Source: Pseudomonas fluorescens
GTDB taxonomy: Bacteria; Pseudomonadota; Gammaproteobacteria; Pseudomonadales; Pseudomonadaceae
Length of the DNA: 64,000 nucleotides
NCBI RefSeq assembly: GCF_900636825.1
Contig: NZ_LR134318.1
Coordinates: 1,769,501-1,833,500 of the forward strand
Reading direction: 5' to 3'
The position numbers and the translations under genes are program-made. Below the pieces are notes generated by a model. The model was not told the DNA's origin. It made no database searches and was given only the letters and a program-made list of their open reading frames with translations. Below, piece by piece: positions 8,776 to 20,841 of this stretch (its first letter is position 1; every line of letters begins with the position of its first letter).

Positions 8776-10089
8776 TCATTTGGCGGCCGAAACGCGCCAA
8801 ACCTTGTTCCCCACATCATCGGCCACCAGCAAGCCACCTTGCTGATCGATCACTACGCCTACCGGGCGGCCCAATGCGTTCTCGTCCTTGTCGAGGAATC
8901 CGCTCAACACATCGACCGGTTGCCCAGTCGGCTTACCGCCGCTGAACGGCACGAAAATCACTTTGTAGCCGCTGTGCGGTTTGCGGTTCCAGGAACCGTG
9001 CTGGCCAATAAATGCGCCTTCCTTGAATTGCGCCGGCAGGCTGTTGCCCTCGGCGAAGGTCAGGCCCAGAGACGCGGTGTGCGGGCCGACGGCGTAATCC
9101 GGAACGATCGCTTTGGCGACCAGGTCGAGATTCTGCGGTTTGACCCGCACATCGACGTGCTGCCCGTAATAGCTGAAAGGCCAGCCATAGAAACCGCCGT
9201 CCTTCACCGACGTGATGTAGTCCGGCACCAGATCGCTGCCGATCTCGTCGCGCTCGTTGACCGCTGTCCACAGTGCGCCAGTTGTCGGTTCCCAAGCGAG
9301 GCCGTTGGGGTTGCGGATGCCTGAGGCGAAAATTCGATGATTGCCGGTCGCGCGATCGACTTCCCAGATCGCCGCGCGACCTTCTTCCTGGTCCAGACCG
9401 TTTTCGCCGACGTTGCTGTTCGAGCCGACCGTGACGTACAGCTTGTTGCCGTCCTTGCTGGCGATGACGTTTTTGGTCCAGTGATGGTTCAGCGTGCCCC
9501 CGGGCAAGTCGACGACTTTGATCGGCTGGGTTTTTATCTCGGTCGCGCCGGGCTCGTAGTTGAAGCGCAGCAGGCGGTCGGTGTCGGCCACATACAGATC
9601 GTTGCCGACCAGCGTCATGCCGAACGGAGAGTTGAGATTCTGCAGAAATACCGTGCGGGTTTCTGCCACGCCATCGTGGTCGGCGTCGCGCAGCAGGGTG
9701 ATGCGATTCGCGCTCGGCACGCCGGCCCCGGCCTTGCCCATGACTTTCTTCATCACCCAGCCCTTGATGCCTTTGCTGTCATCCGGTTTCGGCGGGGCGT
9801 TGGTTTCCGCCACCAGCACATCGCCGTTCGGCAGCACATACAGCCAGCGCGGGTGATCGAGGCCGTCGGCAAATGCCGCCACCTGAGTACCGGCAACCGC
9901 GGTCGGTTTGCCGCCCTCGGGCCAGCCGACCGCAGGGGCGATATTCACCGTCGGGATCAGCGTCTTGTTCGGTTCAGGCAGTTTCGGCGCCGGTCCGGTA
10001 CCGTCGGAAACTTGCAGGCTAGAGGTCTCACCGCAGGCGGCGAGCCCTCCGGCGAGGGCGATGACGAAAACGAGTTGGGGCTTGCGCAT
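8776..10089 (-). CDS. Sorbosone/glucose-dehydrogenase-like beta-propeller lipoprotein
   Basis: A 437-aa protein with a lipoprotein signal ([10 protein letters not shown]) followed by a six-bladed propeller of the GSDH/sorbosone dehydrogenase family (PQQ-dependent in characterised members). Supporting stretches are [48 protein letters not shown] and the C-terminal [19 protein letters not shown]. It is likely periplasmic and anchored. The sugar substrate and PQQ dependence are inferred from the family only. It stands alone, convergent with the second NlpC gene. Confidence 0.88.
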   Translation of the reverse strand: MRKPQLVFVIALAGGLAACGETSSLQVSDGTGPAPKLPEPNKTLIPTVNIAPAVGWPEGGKPTAVAGTQVAAFADGLDHPRWLYVLPNGDVLVAETNAPPKPDDSKGIKGWVMKKVMGKAGAGVPSANRITLLRDADHDGVAETRTVFLQNLNSPFGMTLVGNDLYVADTDRLLRFNYEPGATEIKTQPIKVVDLPGGTLNHHWTKNVIASKDGNKLYVTVGSNSNVGENGLDQEEGRAAIWEVDRATGNHRIFASGIRNPNGLAWEPTTGALWTAVNERDEIGSDLVPDYITSVKDGGFYGWPFSYYGQHVDVRVKPQNLDLVAKAIVPDYAVGPHTASLGLTFAEGNSLPAQFKEGAFIGQHGSWNRKPHSGYKVIFVPFSGGKPTGQPVDVLSGFLDKDENALGRPVGVVIDQQGGLLVADDVGNKVWRVSAAK

Positions 10090-10153
10090 TGCTGATCTTC
10101 CCTATGAATGCATTCCTAATCATAGAGGAGAGGGCGAGCCCGATGGTTCAACC

Positions 10154-10738
10154 TCAGCCGCGGGCTTCCTTGAACAATACGGCGATACCCGGATGATAAT
10201 GGCCAGCCTCGCTGCGCAACTTGCGGTAGGCGTAGGGGAAATACCAGGCCACGGCGCAGGTGTGTTCCTTTTGCAGATCGTCGACCATGTCCTGCAACTC
10301 TTCGGGGCTGGCGCTGTGCTGGGCCTTTTGCGGGGCGATGAACAGGCAGCCGAGTTTTAGATCGCTGGCAAAACCGATGCGCTTGGCATCGCTGGTGATG
10401 TCTAGCAAGGCTTGCGTCAGGTTGAGGTTGTTCACCTTTGGCCAGCGTTGTGTGGCCTGAATGTAGGCTCGATCTTCAGCGCTGGCGAGGAACAGATCTG
10501 CCCGTGCGTTACGCTCGCCTTCTTCGGTCTGTTTGCGCGTCGGCGTGTCGTTGAGGGTCACCAGCTCGGCCATCCATGCTGCCGCTGTGAGCAGGCCGAG
10601 ATTGGCTTTCTCGTCGTGCCAGTAAGGCGTGTCGCTGTCACCGCGCACGGCGTTGTAGCGGTCGATACAGTCAAACCAGCGTTCAAGCACCGGGCGCAGG
10701 AATTCCAGGCGCGGGTTGCTGATGATCATGCCTTGCAT
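10154..10738 (-). CDS. Conserved hypothetical protein
   Basis: The start at 10738 has AGAAGGA about 8 nt upstream; longer in-frame starts would overlap that ribosome site. The product is about 194 aa, soluble, without signal peptide or membrane segment, and rich in Trp (PVLERWFDCIDRYN, PYWHDEKANLGLL, TAAAWMAELV, ACAVAWYFPYAYRK-like). I do not recognise the family. It is divergent from the cobalamin operon, but nothing ties it to B12. Confidence 0.7.
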   Translation of the reverse strand: MQGMIISNPRLEFLRPVLERWFDCIDRYNAVRGDSDTPYWHDEKANLGLLTAAAWMAELVTLNDTPTRKQTEEGERNARADLFLASAEDRAYIQATQRWPKVNNLNLTQALLDITSDAKRIGFASDLKLGCLFIAPQKAQHSASPEELQDMVDDLQKEHTCAVAWYFPYAYRKLRSEAGHYHPGIAVLFKEARG

Positions 10739-10877
10739 CGTCATCATCCTTCTTATTGTTGTGGTGGGCTTTTTGTGAAAAGCATGGCTCTTTGATATCA
10801 CTTGTCGCAGTGTGGCACAAGAAACGCGCGTGATAATTGATCGCCGGCAGTTATTCGCCTGCTGGCTGCCTCTTTAA

Positions 10878-10906
10878 TTGACGCTCCACCCCCAACCCTC
10901 TAACCT
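10878..10906 (+). promoter_or_regulatory. Sigma-70-like promoter of the cobalamin operon
   Basis: TTGACG (10878-10883), a 17-nt spacer and TAACCT (10901-10906) lie directly upstream of the riboswitch, placing a start near 10913. Confidence 0.5.
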
Positions 10907-10911
10907 TCGCC

Positions 10912-11160
10912 GCTTGTTTCAGGTGCTCTGTGACTTGCGTCGACAGAGTGAAACAGGGAAGCCGGTGAGGGTTGTGTTCGTTTCACGAACCGCCACGATC
11001 CCGGCGCTGCCCCCGCAACGGTAAATGAGTGAAAACTGCGCCTTGAGCCACTGCCTCGAAAGAAGCGGGAAGGCGCGCAGTCTGGCGAAGCGCCGCTCAT
11101 GAGCCCGGAGACCGGCCTGATCCATCCAGCGGCATCACGGTGGGCGATGCCAGGCTTTTT
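10912..11160 (+). promoter_or_regulatory. Cobalamin (AdoCbl) riboswitch with intrinsic-terminator expression platform
   Basis: The conserved blocks are present in order: GAAACAGGGAAGCCGGTG (10949-10967), GCTGCCCCCGCAACGGTAA (11006-11024) and the B12-box-like GAGCCCGGAGACCGGCCTG (11101-11119). About 12 nt further, GGCATC (11131-11136) can pair with GATGCC (11146-11151) ahead of a T-run at 11156-11160, which looks like a terminator. Ligand binding would therefore end transcription before cobO. The whole biosynthetic operon downstream is the likely target. Confidence 0.93.
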
Positions 11161-11214
11161 GCCGTCTATTCTTGTGCCCGCCCGCCGTTATCCAGCCTCA
11201 ACGGAGAGCTCCCC

Positions 11215-11822
11215 ATGACTGATTCCCCCGAGCGTGACGAACGCCATCTGGCGCGCATGCAGCGCAAAAAAGCCGTGATCGACGAACGCATTGCCAACTC
11301 CCCCGATGAGTGCGGTCTGGTGCTGGTGTTGACCGGCAATGGCAAAGGCAAGAGCAGCTCCGCGTTCGGCATGCTCGCGCGCGCCATGGGCCACGGCATG
11401 CAGTGCGGCGTGGTGCAGTTCATCAAGGGCCGCAACAGCACTGGCGAAGAGTTGTTTTTCCGGCGTTTTCCCGAGCAGGTGCGCTTTCATGTGATGGGCG
11501 AGGGTTTCACCTGGGAAACCCAGGACCGTCAACGCGACATCGCCGCTGCGACCGCCGCTTGGGAAGTTTCCCGCGAGCTGCTGCGCGATCCGTCGATCGG
11601 CCTGGTGGTGCTAGATGAACTGAACATCGCCCTCAAGCACGGCTACCTCGATCTCGATCAGGTGCTCAGCGATTTGCAGGCGCGTCCGCCGATGCAGCAT
11701 GTGGTCGTCACCGGTCGCGGCGCCAAGCCGGAAATGATCGAGATGGGCGACACGGTCACCGAAATGGGCATGCTCAAACATGCGTTCCAGGCCGGCATCA
11801 AAGCGCAGAAAGGCGTCGAACT

Positions 11823-11826
<4 letters not shown>
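11215..11826 (+). CDS. cobO: Cob(I)yrinic acid a,c-diamide adenosyltransferase
   Basis: CobO attaches the 5'-deoxyadenosyl group to reduced corrinoids. The chosen start at 11215 gives the family's usual 203 aa and the typical N-terminus MTDSPERDERH. The P-loop GNGKGKSSSAFG and the segment VVLDELNIALKHGYL are diagnostic. It is the first gene after the riboswitch. Its stop codon overlaps the TTG start of cobB. Confidence 0.95.
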
Positions 11827-13219
<1,393 letters not shown>

Positions 13220-13223
<4 letters not shown>

Positions 13224-13870
13224 CCGACAACACTTTCTCCGCAGCCGAACGCGCAGCGGTCTACAAAGCCATCGCCGAACGTCGCGACATGCGCCACTTC
13301 ACCGGCGGCAGCGTCGAGCCCGACTTGCTGCGCCGCTTACTTGAGGCTGCTCATCAAGCGCCAAGCGTCGGCCTGATGCAGCCGTGGCGTTTCATTCGCA
13401 TCAGCGACCGCGCTTTGCGCGGGCAGATTCAGCAACTCGTCGAAGAAGAACGCATCCGCACCGCCGAAGCCCTCGGCGAGCGTAGCGATGAGTTCATGAA
13501 GCTCAAGGTCGAGGGCATCCATGACTGCGCCGAAGTGTTGGTCGCCGCGTTGATGGACGATCGCGAAAAACACATCTTCGGTCGCCGCACGCTGCCGGAA
13601 ATGGACATGGCGTCGTTGTCCTGCGCCATCCAGAATTTATGGCTGGCGTCCCGCGCCGAAGGCTTGGGCATGGGCTGGGTCTCGCTGTTCGAACCGCAAG
13701 CGCTGGCCGATCTGCTGAAGTTGCCAGCGGGTGCCAAGCCGCTCGCGGTTCTGTGCCTGGGCCCGGTCAAGGAATTCTATCCGGCGCCGATGCTGGTACT
13801 CGAAGGGTGGGCGCAGGCGCGTCCGCTCAATGAGTTGCTGTACGAAAATTATTGGGGAGTGAGTCAATGA
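13220..13870 (+). CDS. bluB: 5,6-dimethylbenzimidazole synthase
   Basis: BluB is a nitroreductase-fold enzyme that fragments FMNH2 with oxygen to make DMB, the lower ligand of B12, so an aerobic route is implied. The start at 13220 (ATGA overlap with cobB) gives 216 aa. Diagnostic parts include [32 protein letters not shown] and the C-terminal NYWG. It sits inside the operon and overlaps cbiB by four bases. Confidence 0.94.
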
Positions 13871-14775
13871 GTGTGGCGTTGTTGAGTGTCGCCGCGGTGG
13901 CGCTGGATGCGCTGCTCGGTGAACCGAAACGCTGGCATCCGCTGGTGGCGTTCGGCAATTTCGCCGGGCGCATCGAGCGACGTTTCAACGCCGCTGGCCG
14001 TGGTTGGCGCAGTCATGGCGTCACCGCTTGGGTGCTCGCGGTGCTGCCGCTGACCTTGCTCGCCACCGCGCTTTCGTGGGCGCCTTACGTCGGCTGGGTC
14101 GTCGAGATTCTCGCGCTGTATTGCGCTCTCGGCATGCGCAGCCTCGGTGAGCATGTTGCGCCAGTGGCCGCGGCGTTGCGCGCCGATGATCTCGACGAAG
14201 CGCGCCGGCGTGTCGGTTATCTGGTCAGTCGCCAGACCGACGAACTCGACAGCACCGCCGTCGCCCGCGCCGCCACCGAATCGGTGCTGGAGAACGGCAG
14301 CGATGCGGTGTTCGCCGCGCTGTTCTGGTTTGTTGTGGCCGGTGCACCCGGCGTGGTGCTCTATCGCTTGAGCAATACGCTCGATGCGATGTGGGGTTAT
14401 CGCAACGAACGTTTCGAGCGCTTCGGCTGGGCGGCGGCGAAAATCGACGACGTGCTCAACTATATTCCTGCGCGGTTGGTGGCATTGACTTACGCGTTGC
14501 TGGGCCAGACCCGACTCGCGTGGAAATGCTGGCGGACTCAGGCGCCGAAATGGGACAGCCCCAACGCCGGCCCGGTGATGGCGGCAGGCGCCGGTGCACT
14601 GGGCGTAGAGTTGGGTGGCCCGGCGATTTATCACGGCGAATTGCATGAGCGCCCGCAGCTCGGCGAAGGCGCTCCGGCCGACGCCGATTCCATCGACCGC
14701 GGCTGGCAATTGGTTCAGCGCGGCGTATGGTTATGGCTGCTGATTCTCTGCGTGGGAGCTGAATTTTATGCTTGA
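13867..14775 (+). CDS. cbiB: Adenosylcobinamide-phosphate synthase (aminopropanol attachment)
   Basis: An integral inner-membrane enzyme (also called CobD in the aerobic naming) that joins aminopropanol phosphate to adenosylcobyric acid. The 302-aa protein starts at 13867 in an ATGA overlap with blu[18 protein letters not shown] near the N-terminus, [22 protein letters not shown] and [15 protein letters not shown] fit the family, with four to five hydrophobic segments. It overlaps the next gene by 8 nt. Confidence 0.94.
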   Translation: MSVALLSVAAVALDALLGEPKRWHPLVAFGNFAGRIERRFNAAGRGWRSHGVTAWVLAVLPLTLLATALSWAPYVGWVVEILALYCALGMRSLGEHVAPVAAALRADDLDEARRRVGYLVSRQTDELDSTAVARAATESVLENGSDAVFAALFWFVVAGAPGVVLYRLSNTLDAMWGYRNERFERFGWAAAKIDDVLNYIPARLVALTYALLGQTRLAWKCWRTQAPKWDSPNAGPVMAAGAGALGVELGGPAIYHGELHERPQLGEGAPADADSIDRGWQLVQRGVWLWLLILCVGAEFYA

Positions 14776-15760
14776 ACACGGTGGCCGGTTGCGCAAGGCT
14801 GCACGCGATTACGGTATCGCCGAGACCGACTGGCTCGACCTCTCCAGCGGACTGGCGCCGTGGCCATTTCCGATTCCGCAAATCCCCTTGCGCGCCTGGG
14901 CCCGTTTGCCCGAAGCCGACGACGGTCTGGAGCAGGCCGCTTGCGATTACTACGGCGCCACGCAAGTGCTGCCAGTGGCGGGTTCGCAAATGGCCATTCA
15001 GTTACTGCCGCGTTTGCGCCGCGCCGGCAAGGTCGGCGTGCTGTCGCCATGCTATGCCGAACACGCCGAAGCCTGGCGTCGCAACGGTTACATCGTTCGT
15101 GAAGTGCTGGAACAGGAAGTCGAATTCTTTCTCGACAGCCTCGACGTGCTGGTCGTGGTCAACCCCAATAACCCGACCGGCCTGAGTCTGAGCCCGGCGC
15201 TGCTGCTTGACTGGCACGCCCGTTTGGCACAGCGCGGCGGCTGGCTGGTGGTCGACGAAGCGTTCATGGACAACACGCCGCATCTCAGCGTGGCCGCTCA
15301 CGCCCATCAGGTCGGTTTGATCGTCTTGCGCTCGTTCGGCAAGTTTTTCGGTCTGGCCGGTGTGCGCCTGGGCTTTGTCGTGGCTGAGCGCAAGTTGCTC
15401 CGATTGCTGGCCGAACAGGTTGGGCCGTGGGCGGTGAGTGGACCGACGCGGGTGCTCGGTCAGGCCTGTCTGCAAGACACGGCAAACCACGCGCGCCAGC
15501 GCATTCGCAGCGATGCCGCGAGCGAACGGCTCGCGGCGCTGCTTGAGCGTCATGGTTTCAAACCGCAGGGCGGATGTGCGCTGTTTCAATGGCTGATCAC
15601 CGATCATGCGCAAGCGCTGCACGAATTCATGGCGCGGCGCGGCATTCTCCTGCGGCTGTTCACGCACAACAGCAGCCTGCGCTTCGGCCTGCCTGCTGAC
15701 GCAACCGAAGAAGCGCGGCTCGAATCCGCTTTAACCGCTTTCACCAAGGACAACCCATGA
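14768..15760 (+). CDS. cobD: Threonine-phosphate decarboxylase (PLP-dependent)
   Basis: It makes (R)-1-amino-2-propanol phosphate from threonine phosphate for the CbiB step. Pseudomonas annotations also call it cobC. The 330-aa fold-type I aminotransferase has [18 protein letters not shown] and the PLP lysine region [17 protein letters not shown]. The N-terminus [15 protein letters not shown] is typical. Its start lies within the cbiB coding region and its end overlaps cobQ (ATGA). Confidence 0.93.
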   Translation: MLEHGGRLRKAARDYGIAETDWLDLSSGLAPWPFPIPQIPLRAWARLPEADDGLEQAACDYYGATQVLPVAGSQMAIQLLPRLRRAGKVGVLSPCYAEHAEAWRRNGYIVREVLEQEVEFFLDSLDVLVVVNPNNPTGLSLSPALLLDWHARLAQRGGWLVVDEAFMDNTPHLSVAAHAHQVGLIVLRSFGKFFGLAGVRLGFVVAERKLLRLLAEQVGPWAVSGPTRVLGQACLQDTANHARQRIRSDAASERLAALLERHGFKPQGGCALFQWLITDHAQALHEFMARRGILLRLFTHNSSLRFGLPADATEEARLESALTAFTKDNP

Positions 15761-17208
15761 CCACCCTGATGGTGCAGGGCACCACTTCCGACGCCGGCAA
15801 AAGCACGCTGGTGACCGCGCTGTGCCGCTGGGCCACCCGTCAGGGCGTGGCGGTCGTGCCCTTCAAGCCGCAGAACATGGCGCTCAACAGCGCGGTCACG
15901 GCGGACGGCGGCGAGATCGGGCGCGCTCAAGCGGTGCAGGCGCAAGCGGCGTTCCTCGAACCGCACACCGACATGAACCCGGTGCTGCTCAAGCCGAACA
16001 GCGACACCGGCGCGCAAGTGATCATCCATGGTCGCGCGGTGACGTCGATGAATGCCGTGGCGTATCACGATTACAAAGCCATCGCGATGAAGGCTGTTCT
16101 GGCTTCACACCAGCGACTCAGCGCTGCATATCCGTTGGTGATGGTTGAAGGCGCCGGCTCGCCGGCGGAAATCAATCTGCGCGCCGGCGACATCGCCAAC
16201 ATGGGCTTCGCGGAAGCGGTGGATTGCCCGGTGGTGTTGATCGCCGACATCAATCGCGGCGGAGTTTTCGCCCATCTGGTCGGCACCCTGGAGCTGCTCT
16301 CGCCAAGTGAACAGGCGCGAGTCAAAGGCTTCATCATCAATCGTTTTCGTGGCGACATCGCTTTGCTGCAACCGGGGCTTGATTGGTTGGAAGCACGCAC
16401 CGGTAAACCGGTCGTTGGTGTGCTGCCGTATGTGCTGGATCTGCATCTGGAGGCCGAGGACGGCATCGATCAACGGCAGATCGACAAGGCTGATCGCGTG
16501 CTGAAAGTGGTGGTGCCAGTGCTGCCGCGCATCAGCAATCACACTGACTTCGATCCGCTGCGCCTGCATCCGCAGGTTGATCTGCAATTCGTCGGGCCGG
16601 GGCAGGCGATTCCGTGCGCTGACCTGCTCATCTTGCCCGGCTCGAAAAGCGTGCGCAGCGACCTGGCATATCTGCGGGCGAATGGCTGGGAAGCGGCGCT
16701 CAACCGGCATTTGCGCTACGGCGGTAAAGTCCTGGGGATTTGCGGCGGTCTGCAAATGCTCGGCGAGCAGGTGCATGACCCGCTCGGGCTCGAAGGCGCC
16801 CCCGGCTCAAGCGCTGGCCTGGGTTTGCTGGCCTTCGAGACGCAACTGGAAGCCGACAAGCAACTGCGCAACGTGCGCGGGCGGCTGGCGTTGGAAAATG
16901 CTGAAGTCAGCGGCTATGAGATTCATGCCGGCGTGACCACGGGAGCGGGGTTGGAAAATCCGGCGGTGCATCTCGACGACGGTCGTTGCGACGGCGCGCA
17001 AAGTGCCGATGGCCAGGTGTTCGGCACCTATTTGCATGGCTTGTTCGAATCGCCGCAAGCCAGTGCGGCATTGTTGCGCTGGGCCGGGTTGAGCGAGGTG
17101 CAGGAAGTGGATTACCACGGCTTGCGCGAGCGTGATATCGAACGGTTGGCGGATCTGGTGGAGAAGCATTTGGATACCGATCTGCTGCGTCAGCTCTGTG
17201 GGATTTGA
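15757..17208 (+). CDS. cobQ: Cobyric acid synthase
   Basis: Glutamine- and ATP-dependent amidation of the b, d, e and g side chains of adenosylcobyrinic acid diamide. At 483 aa it has the family length. It has the N-terminal dethiobiotin-synthase-like ATPase domain ([18 protein letters not shown]) and the C-terminal glutaminase domain with [12 protein letters not shown] and the distal [10 protein letters not shown]. It shares a four-base overlap with the upstream gene. A REP element separates it from cobU. Confidence 0.96.
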   Translation: MTTLMVQGTTSDAGKSTLVTALCRWATRQGVAVVPFKPQNMALNSAVTADGGEIGRAQAVQAQAAFLEPHTDMNPVLLKPNSDTGAQVIIHGRAVTSMNAVAYHDYKAIAMKAVLASHQRLSAAYPLVMVEGAGSPAEINLRAGDIANMGFAEAVDCPVVLIADINRGGVFAHLVGTLELLSPSEQARVKGFIINRFRGDIALLQPGLDWLEARTGKPVVGVLPYVLDLHLEAEDGIDQRQIDKADRVLKVVVPVLPRISNHTDFDPLRLHPQVDLQFVGPGQAIPCADLLILPGSKSVRSDLAYLRANGWEAALNRHLRYGGKVLGICGGLQMLGEQVHDPLGLEGAPGSSAGLGLLAFETQLEADKQLRNVRGRLALENAEVSGYEIHAGVTTGAGLENPAVHLDDGRCDGAQSADGQVFGTYLHGLFESPQASAALLRWAGLSEVQEVDYHGLRERDIERLADLVEKHLDTDLLRQLCGI

Positions 17209-17216
17209 GGTGGATT

Positions 17217-17311
17217 CATCGCTAGCAGGGCTAGCTCCCACAGGAAATCGAGTCGTACACAAACTCATGACCTACTGAAGTCCACTGTGGGAGCTAGCCC
17301 TGCTAGCGATG
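17217..17311. repeat. REP doublet within the cob operon (cobQ-cobU gap)
   Basis: Perfect 27-bp arms at 17217-17243 and 17285-17311 with core CGCTAGCAGGGCTAGCTCCCACAG, a variant of the GTGGGAGCTGGC family. It lies in the only sizeable internal gap of the operon and could dampen or stabilise the mRNA there. Confidence 0.9.
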
Positions 17312-17349
17312 ACTGCGGTCGCCACACCGTATATTTACAGGATGACCCC

Positions 17350-17871
17350 ATGCTCCAACTGATCCTCGGCGGCGCCCGCTCCGGCAAAAGCCGTCTGGCG
17401 GAAAAACTCGCCAGCGAAAGCAACCTCTCGGTTACCTACATCGCCACCAGCCAAGCGCTCGATGGCGAGATGAGCGACCGCGTCGCCCAGCACCGCGCCC
17501 GTCGTCCAGCCGAGTGGGCACTGATCGAAGAACCCCTGGAGCTGGCCCGTGTGCTGCGCGAATCCGCGCGTGCCGAGCGCTGCCTGCTGGTCGATTGCCT
17601 GACCCTGTGGCTGACCAATCTATTGATGCTTAACGATGCCGAACGCCTCGCCAGCGAACGCGATGCGTTGCTCGAATGCCTGGCTGTGCTGCCGGGTGAA
17701 ATCATTTTTGTCAGCAACGAAACCGGAATGGGCGTCGTGCCGCTGGGCGAATTGACTCGCCGCTACGTTGATGAGGCCGGTTGGCTGCATCAAGCTCTGG
17801 CCGAGCGTTGTCAGCGTGTCGTGCTGACCGTCGCCGGCCTGCCCCTGACTTTGAAAGGACCTGCGTTATGA
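17350..17871 (+). CDS. cobU: Bifunctional adenosylcobinamide kinase / adenosylcobinamide-phosphate guanylyltransferase
   Basis: Phosphorylates adenosylcobinamide and transfers GMP to give AdoCbi-GDP (CobP in the aerobic naming). The start at 17350 gives 173 aa and the P-loop at the extreme N-terminus, [43 protein letters not shown] and [12 protein letters not shown] complete the family signature. The stop overlaps the cobT start (ATGA). Confidence 0.95.
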   Translation: MLQLILGGARSGKSRLAEKLASESNLSVTYIATSQALDGEMSDRVAQHRARRPAEWALIEEPLELARVLRESARAERCLLVDCLTLWLTNLLMLNDAERLASERDALLECLAVLPGEIIFVSNETGMGVVPLGELTRRYVDEAGWLHQALAERCQRVVLTVAGLPLTLKGPAL

Positions 17872-18923
17872 GCCGAACCTGGTGGCTGAACCCGTGCAAA
17901 CCGGTGAACGCCGATGTTGTTGAGCAAGCCGCTGCGCGCCAGTTGCAACTGACCAAACCGGCCGGTTCGCTGGGGCAACTGGAGTCGGTGGCGGTGCAAT
18001 TGGCGGGTCTGCAAGGGCAGCTCAAGCCGACGCTCGACCAGCTCTGGATCGCGATTTTCGCCGGCGATCATGGCGTGGTTGCGGAAGGCGTTTCGGCGTT
18101 CCCGCAGGAAGTCACCGGGCAGATGCTGCACAACTTCGTCAGCGGCGGCGCGGCGATCAGCGTGCTCGCACGTCAGCTTGGCGCGCAGCTGGAAGTGGTC
18201 GATCTGGGCACCGTGACACCGACACTGAACCTGCCAGGCGTACGTCACTTGAACATCGGTCCCGGCACAGCGAATTTCCTATACGGCGCGGCGATGACGC
18301 CGGCGCAGGGTGAACTGGCGTTGCAGGCCGGCCGCGACAGCGTGTTGCGCGCGAAAGCGGCCGGTGCGCAGTTGTTCATTGGCGGTGAAATGGGCATCGG
18401 CAATACCACGGCCGCAAGTGCGCTGGCGTGTGCTTTGCTCGATTGCCCGGTGACGCACCTTACAGGCCCGGGCACGGGATTGAATGCCGACGGCGTCAGT
18501 CACAAAGCGCAGGTGATCGAACGCGCACTGGCATTGCACGCTGCACAACGCGGTGATCCGTTGCAGACGCTGTTCAATCTCGGCGGCTTCGAAATTGCGG
18601 CGCTGGTCGGAGGCTATCTGGCCTGCGCTCAGGAAGGCGTGGCGGTGCTGGTCGACGGCTTTATCTGCACGGTCGCGGCGCTGGTGGCGGTGCGCCTGAA
18701 TCCGGCTTGCCGCGCGTGGCTGCTGTATGGCCACCGTGGCGCTGAGCCAGGTCATCGGCATGTGCTGGAAACCCTTCAGGCCCAGCCATTGCTCGACCTT
18801 GGCCTGCGTTTGGGCGAGGGCAGCGGCGCGGCGCTGGCCGTGCCTTTGCTGCGTCTGGCGTGTGATCTGCACGGCCAGATGGCGACGTTCGCTGAAGCGG
18901 CGGTAGCGGATCGTCCGGCATGA
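17868..18923 (+). CDS. cobT: Nicotinate-nucleotide--dimethylbenzimidazole phosphoribosyltransferase
   Basis: Activates DMB to alpha-ribazole phosphate. The start at 17868 overlaps cobU and gives 351 aa, the usual size. Supporting motifs are [57 protein letters not shown], and [12 protein letters not shown] near the C-terminus. It uses DMB made by BluB five genes upstream. It overlaps the following phosphatase gene by four bases. Confidence 0.96.
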   Translation: MSRTWWLNPCKPVNADVVEQAAARQLQLTKPAGSLGQLESVAVQLAGLQGQLKPTLDQLWIAIFAGDHGVVAEGVSAFPQEVTGQMLHNFVSGGAAISVLARQLGAQLEVVDLGTVTPTLNLPGVRHLNIGPGTANFLYGAAMTPAQGELALQAGRDSVLRAKAAGAQLFIGGEMGIGNTTAASALACALLDCPVTHLTGPGTGLNADGVSHKAQVIERALALHAAQRGDPLQTLFNLGGFEIAALVGGYLACAQEGVAVLVDGFICTVAALVAVRLNPACRAWLLYGHRGAEPGHRHVLETLQAQPLLDLGLRLGEGSGAALAVPLLRLACDLHGQMATFAEAAVADRPA

Positions 18924-19495
18924 ATTTGCGACTGGATCTGCTGCGGCACGGCGAGACTGAACTGGGCGGCGGTCTGCGCGGCAGTCTCGATGATGCGCTG
19001 ACGGAGAACGGTTGGCGTCAGATGCGTGCAGCAGTGGCTGAGGGCGGGCCGTGGGATCGCATCGTCAGCTCGCCGTTGCAGCGCTGTGCGCGGTTCGCTG
19101 CCGAACTCGGTGAACGACTGAATCTGTCCGTGCATCTCGACAAGGATTTGCAGGAGCTGCATTTCGGCTCGTGGGAAGGGCAGAGCGCGGCGGCGTTGAT
19201 GGAAACGGATGCCGAGGCGCTGGGGCTGTTCTGGGCTGATCCGTATGCGTTTACGCCGCCACAGGGCGAACAGGTTGGTGATTTTTCCCGCCGCGTTCTG
19301 GCAGCGGTTGCGCGTTTGCACAGCGTCTACGCCGGTGAGCGGGTGTTGCTGGTCAGCCACGGCGGCGTGATGCGGTTGCTGCTGGCACAGGCGCGAGGTT
19401 TACCGCGCGAGCAATTGCTCAATGTCGAGGTCGGGCACGGCGCAATGTTTGCGCTGACAGTCGAGGCGGATGGCTCGCTCAAGGAAGGTTACTGA
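18920..19495 (+). CDS. cobC: Alpha-ribazole-5'-phosphate phosphatase (histidine phosphatase family)
   Basis: A 191-aa histidine phosphatase with the phosphohistidine motif LLRHGET at residues 6-12, [11 protein letters not shown] and [11 protein letters not shown]. In this setting it should dephosphorylate alpha-ribazole phosphate or adenosylcobalamin phosphate. The family is broad, so the specificity is inferred from its place between cobT and cobS. Its stop is 1 nt before the cobS ATG. Note that cobC also names a different enzyme in Pseudomonas literature. Confidence 0.88.
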   Translation: MNLRLDLLRHGETELGGGLRGSLDDALTENGWRQMRAAVAEGGPWDRIVSSPLQRCARFAAELGERLNLSVHLDKDLQELHFGSWEGQSAAALMETDAEALGLFWADPYAFTPPQGEQVGDFSRRVLAAVARLHSVYAGERVLLVSHGGVMRLLLAQARGLPREQLLNVEVGHGAMFALTVEADGSLKEGY

Positions 19496-19496
19496 C

Positions 19497-20228
19497 ATGT
19501 TGCCGCTGTGGATCGCCCTGCAATTTCTCAGCAGTTTGCCGATTCGTCTGCCAGGAATGCCGGAGCCGGAGCAACTCGGGCGTTCGCTCCTGTTCTATCC
19601 GCTGGTGGGGTTGCTGTTCGGCCTGCTGCTGTGGGCGTTGAATCTGGTATTGGCGGGCGCGCCTTTGTTGTTGCATGCGGCGTTGTTGCTGACAGTCTGG
19701 GTGGTGCTCGGCGGCGCTATGCACCTTGATGGTCTGGCCGACAGCGCCGATGCCTGGCTCGGCGGTTTCGGCGATCGCGAGCGCACGCTGTTGATCATGA
19801 AAGACCCGCGCAGCGGTCCGATTGCGGTGGTCACGCTGGTGCTGGTGCTGCTGCTCAAATTTGCGGCGCTGCTGGCGCTGATCGAGCAGGGTCACGCCGT
19901 TGTGTTGATCATTGTGCCGGTGCTCGGGCGGGCGGCGCTGTTGGGTCTGTTTCTGACCACACCCTATGTTCGTGCGGGCGGGTTGGGGCAGGCGTTGGCG
20001 GATCATTTGCCGCGCAAGACTGGCTGGCAGGTGCTTGGGGCGAGTGCGCTGGGCTGCTTGTTGATTGCCGGGGTTCACGCGGTCGTGGCGCTGGTGATTT
20101 CGCTCGCAGTGTTTGTCTGGCTGCGTAGGGTGATGATGCGGCGGCTGGGCGGGACAACGGGTGATACGGCGGGGGCGTTGCTGGAGCTGTTGGAAATGGG
20201 GGTGATGGTGGGGTTGGCGCTGGTCTGA
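19497..20228 (+). CDS. cobS: Adenosylcobinamide-GDP ribazoletransferase (cobalamin synthase)
   Basis: A membrane enzyme joining AdoCbi-GDP to alpha-ribazole (phosphate), the last assembly step (CobV in the aerobic naming). The 243-aa protein starts at 19497, directly after the phosphatase stop. Signature parts are QFLSSLPIRLPG, GRSLLFYPLVGLLFG, HLDGLADSADAWLGG and MKDPRSGPIAVVTL, among about six hydrophobic segments. It is the last gene of the operon, followed by a REP doublet. Confidence 0.95.
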   Translation: MLPLWIALQFLSSLPIRLPGMPEPEQLGRSLLFYPLVGLLFGLLLWALNLVLAGAPLLLHAALLLTVWVVLGGAMHLDGLADSADAWLGGFGDRERTLLIMKDPRSGPIAVVTLVLVLLLKFAALLALIEQGHAVVLIIVPVLGRAALLGLFLTTPYVRAGGLGQALADHLPRKTGWQVLGASALGCLLIAGVHAVVALVISLAVFVWLRRVMMRRLGGTTGDTAGALLELLEMGVMVGLALV

Positions 20229-20253
20229 CAGACTTTTGCTGACTGAGGTGGCC

Positions 20254-20346
20254 CCATCGCTGGCAAGCCAGCTCCCACAATGATTTTGGGTGGATGCAGA
20301 TTTTGTGGACTCCTCAAATCCCTGTGGGAGCTGGCTTGCCAGCGAT
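20254..20346. repeat. REP doublet after cobS
   Basis: Inverted arms at 20254-20279 and about 20323-20346 (ATCGCTGGCAAGCCAGCTCCCACA family) lie at the end of the cobalamin operon and may act as its terminator or 3' stabiliser. Confidence 0.88.
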
Positions 20347-20395
20347 AGCCCAATATTCTTGGGTAAATTCATCTGTAACTTGATTTAACACAGTC

Positions 20396-20411
20396 GCGGG
20401 TATATACACGC
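20396..20411. promoter_or_regulatory. Candidate MarR operator upstream of marR
   Basis: GCGGGTATATACACGC is a near-palindrome ending 3 nt before the marR start codon. It differs at one position from the perfect palindrome before the MFS gene. Occupancy here would block translation start or transcription of the regulator itself. Confidence 0.65.
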
Positions 20412-20414
20412 ATC

Positions 20415-20819
20415 ATGCTTTCTTCTCAGTGTTTGTGTACCAACCTGCGTCGCGCCGCGCGTGGCGTCAGCAGGCATTACGACGGCGCCCTCGATGGCTT
20501 CGGGATCAACGTTGCGCAGTATTCTTTGCTGTGCAACTTGCAGCGTCTGGATCAGCCCAGCATTTCGGAACTGGCTGAAGCCATGGGCCTGGATCGCAGC
20601 ACCCTCGGGCGCAATTTGCGCGTGCTTGAAGGCGAGCGGCTGGTGACGCTGGCGGAGGGCGAGGACATGCGCAACCGCATCGTTCGGCTCACCGAAACCG
20701 GGGCGCAGCGTCTGGCGGCGGCATTGCCGGCCTGGGAGGCGGCGCAGCAACGGTTGATCGACCGCCTCGGCGCCGAGAAACGCGAAACCTTGCTCAGACT
20801 GCTGGATGAACTGGCCTGA
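20415..20819 (+). CDS. MarR-family transcriptional regulator
   Basis: A 134-aa winged-helix regulator. The recognition region is ISELAEAMGLDRSTLGRNLR, followed by the wing LEGERLVTLAEGEDMRNR and a C-terminal dimerisation helix. It lies 54 nt upstream of an MFS transporter. Near-identical 16-bp palindromes precede both genes, so it probably represses itself and the transporter, with release by a small molecule. The order with the MFS, GPx and FadL genes matches what I recall at PA1285-1288. Confidence 0.92.
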   Translation: MLSSQCLCTNLRRAARGVSRHYDGALDGFGINVAQYSLLCNLQRLDQPSISELAEAMGLDRSTLGRNLRVLEGERLVTLAEGEDMRNRIVRLTETGAQRLAAALPAWEAAQQRLIDRLGAEKRETLLRLLDELA

Positions 20820-20841
20820 GGCCGGTTTTTTCCAAACTCAA

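Noticed and set aside
8776..10089. Assignment as a true glucose dehydrogenase (Gcd)
   Set aside because: The length and lipoprotein anchor fit the sorbosone/Asd-like family; Gcd is about 800 aa with five membrane helices.
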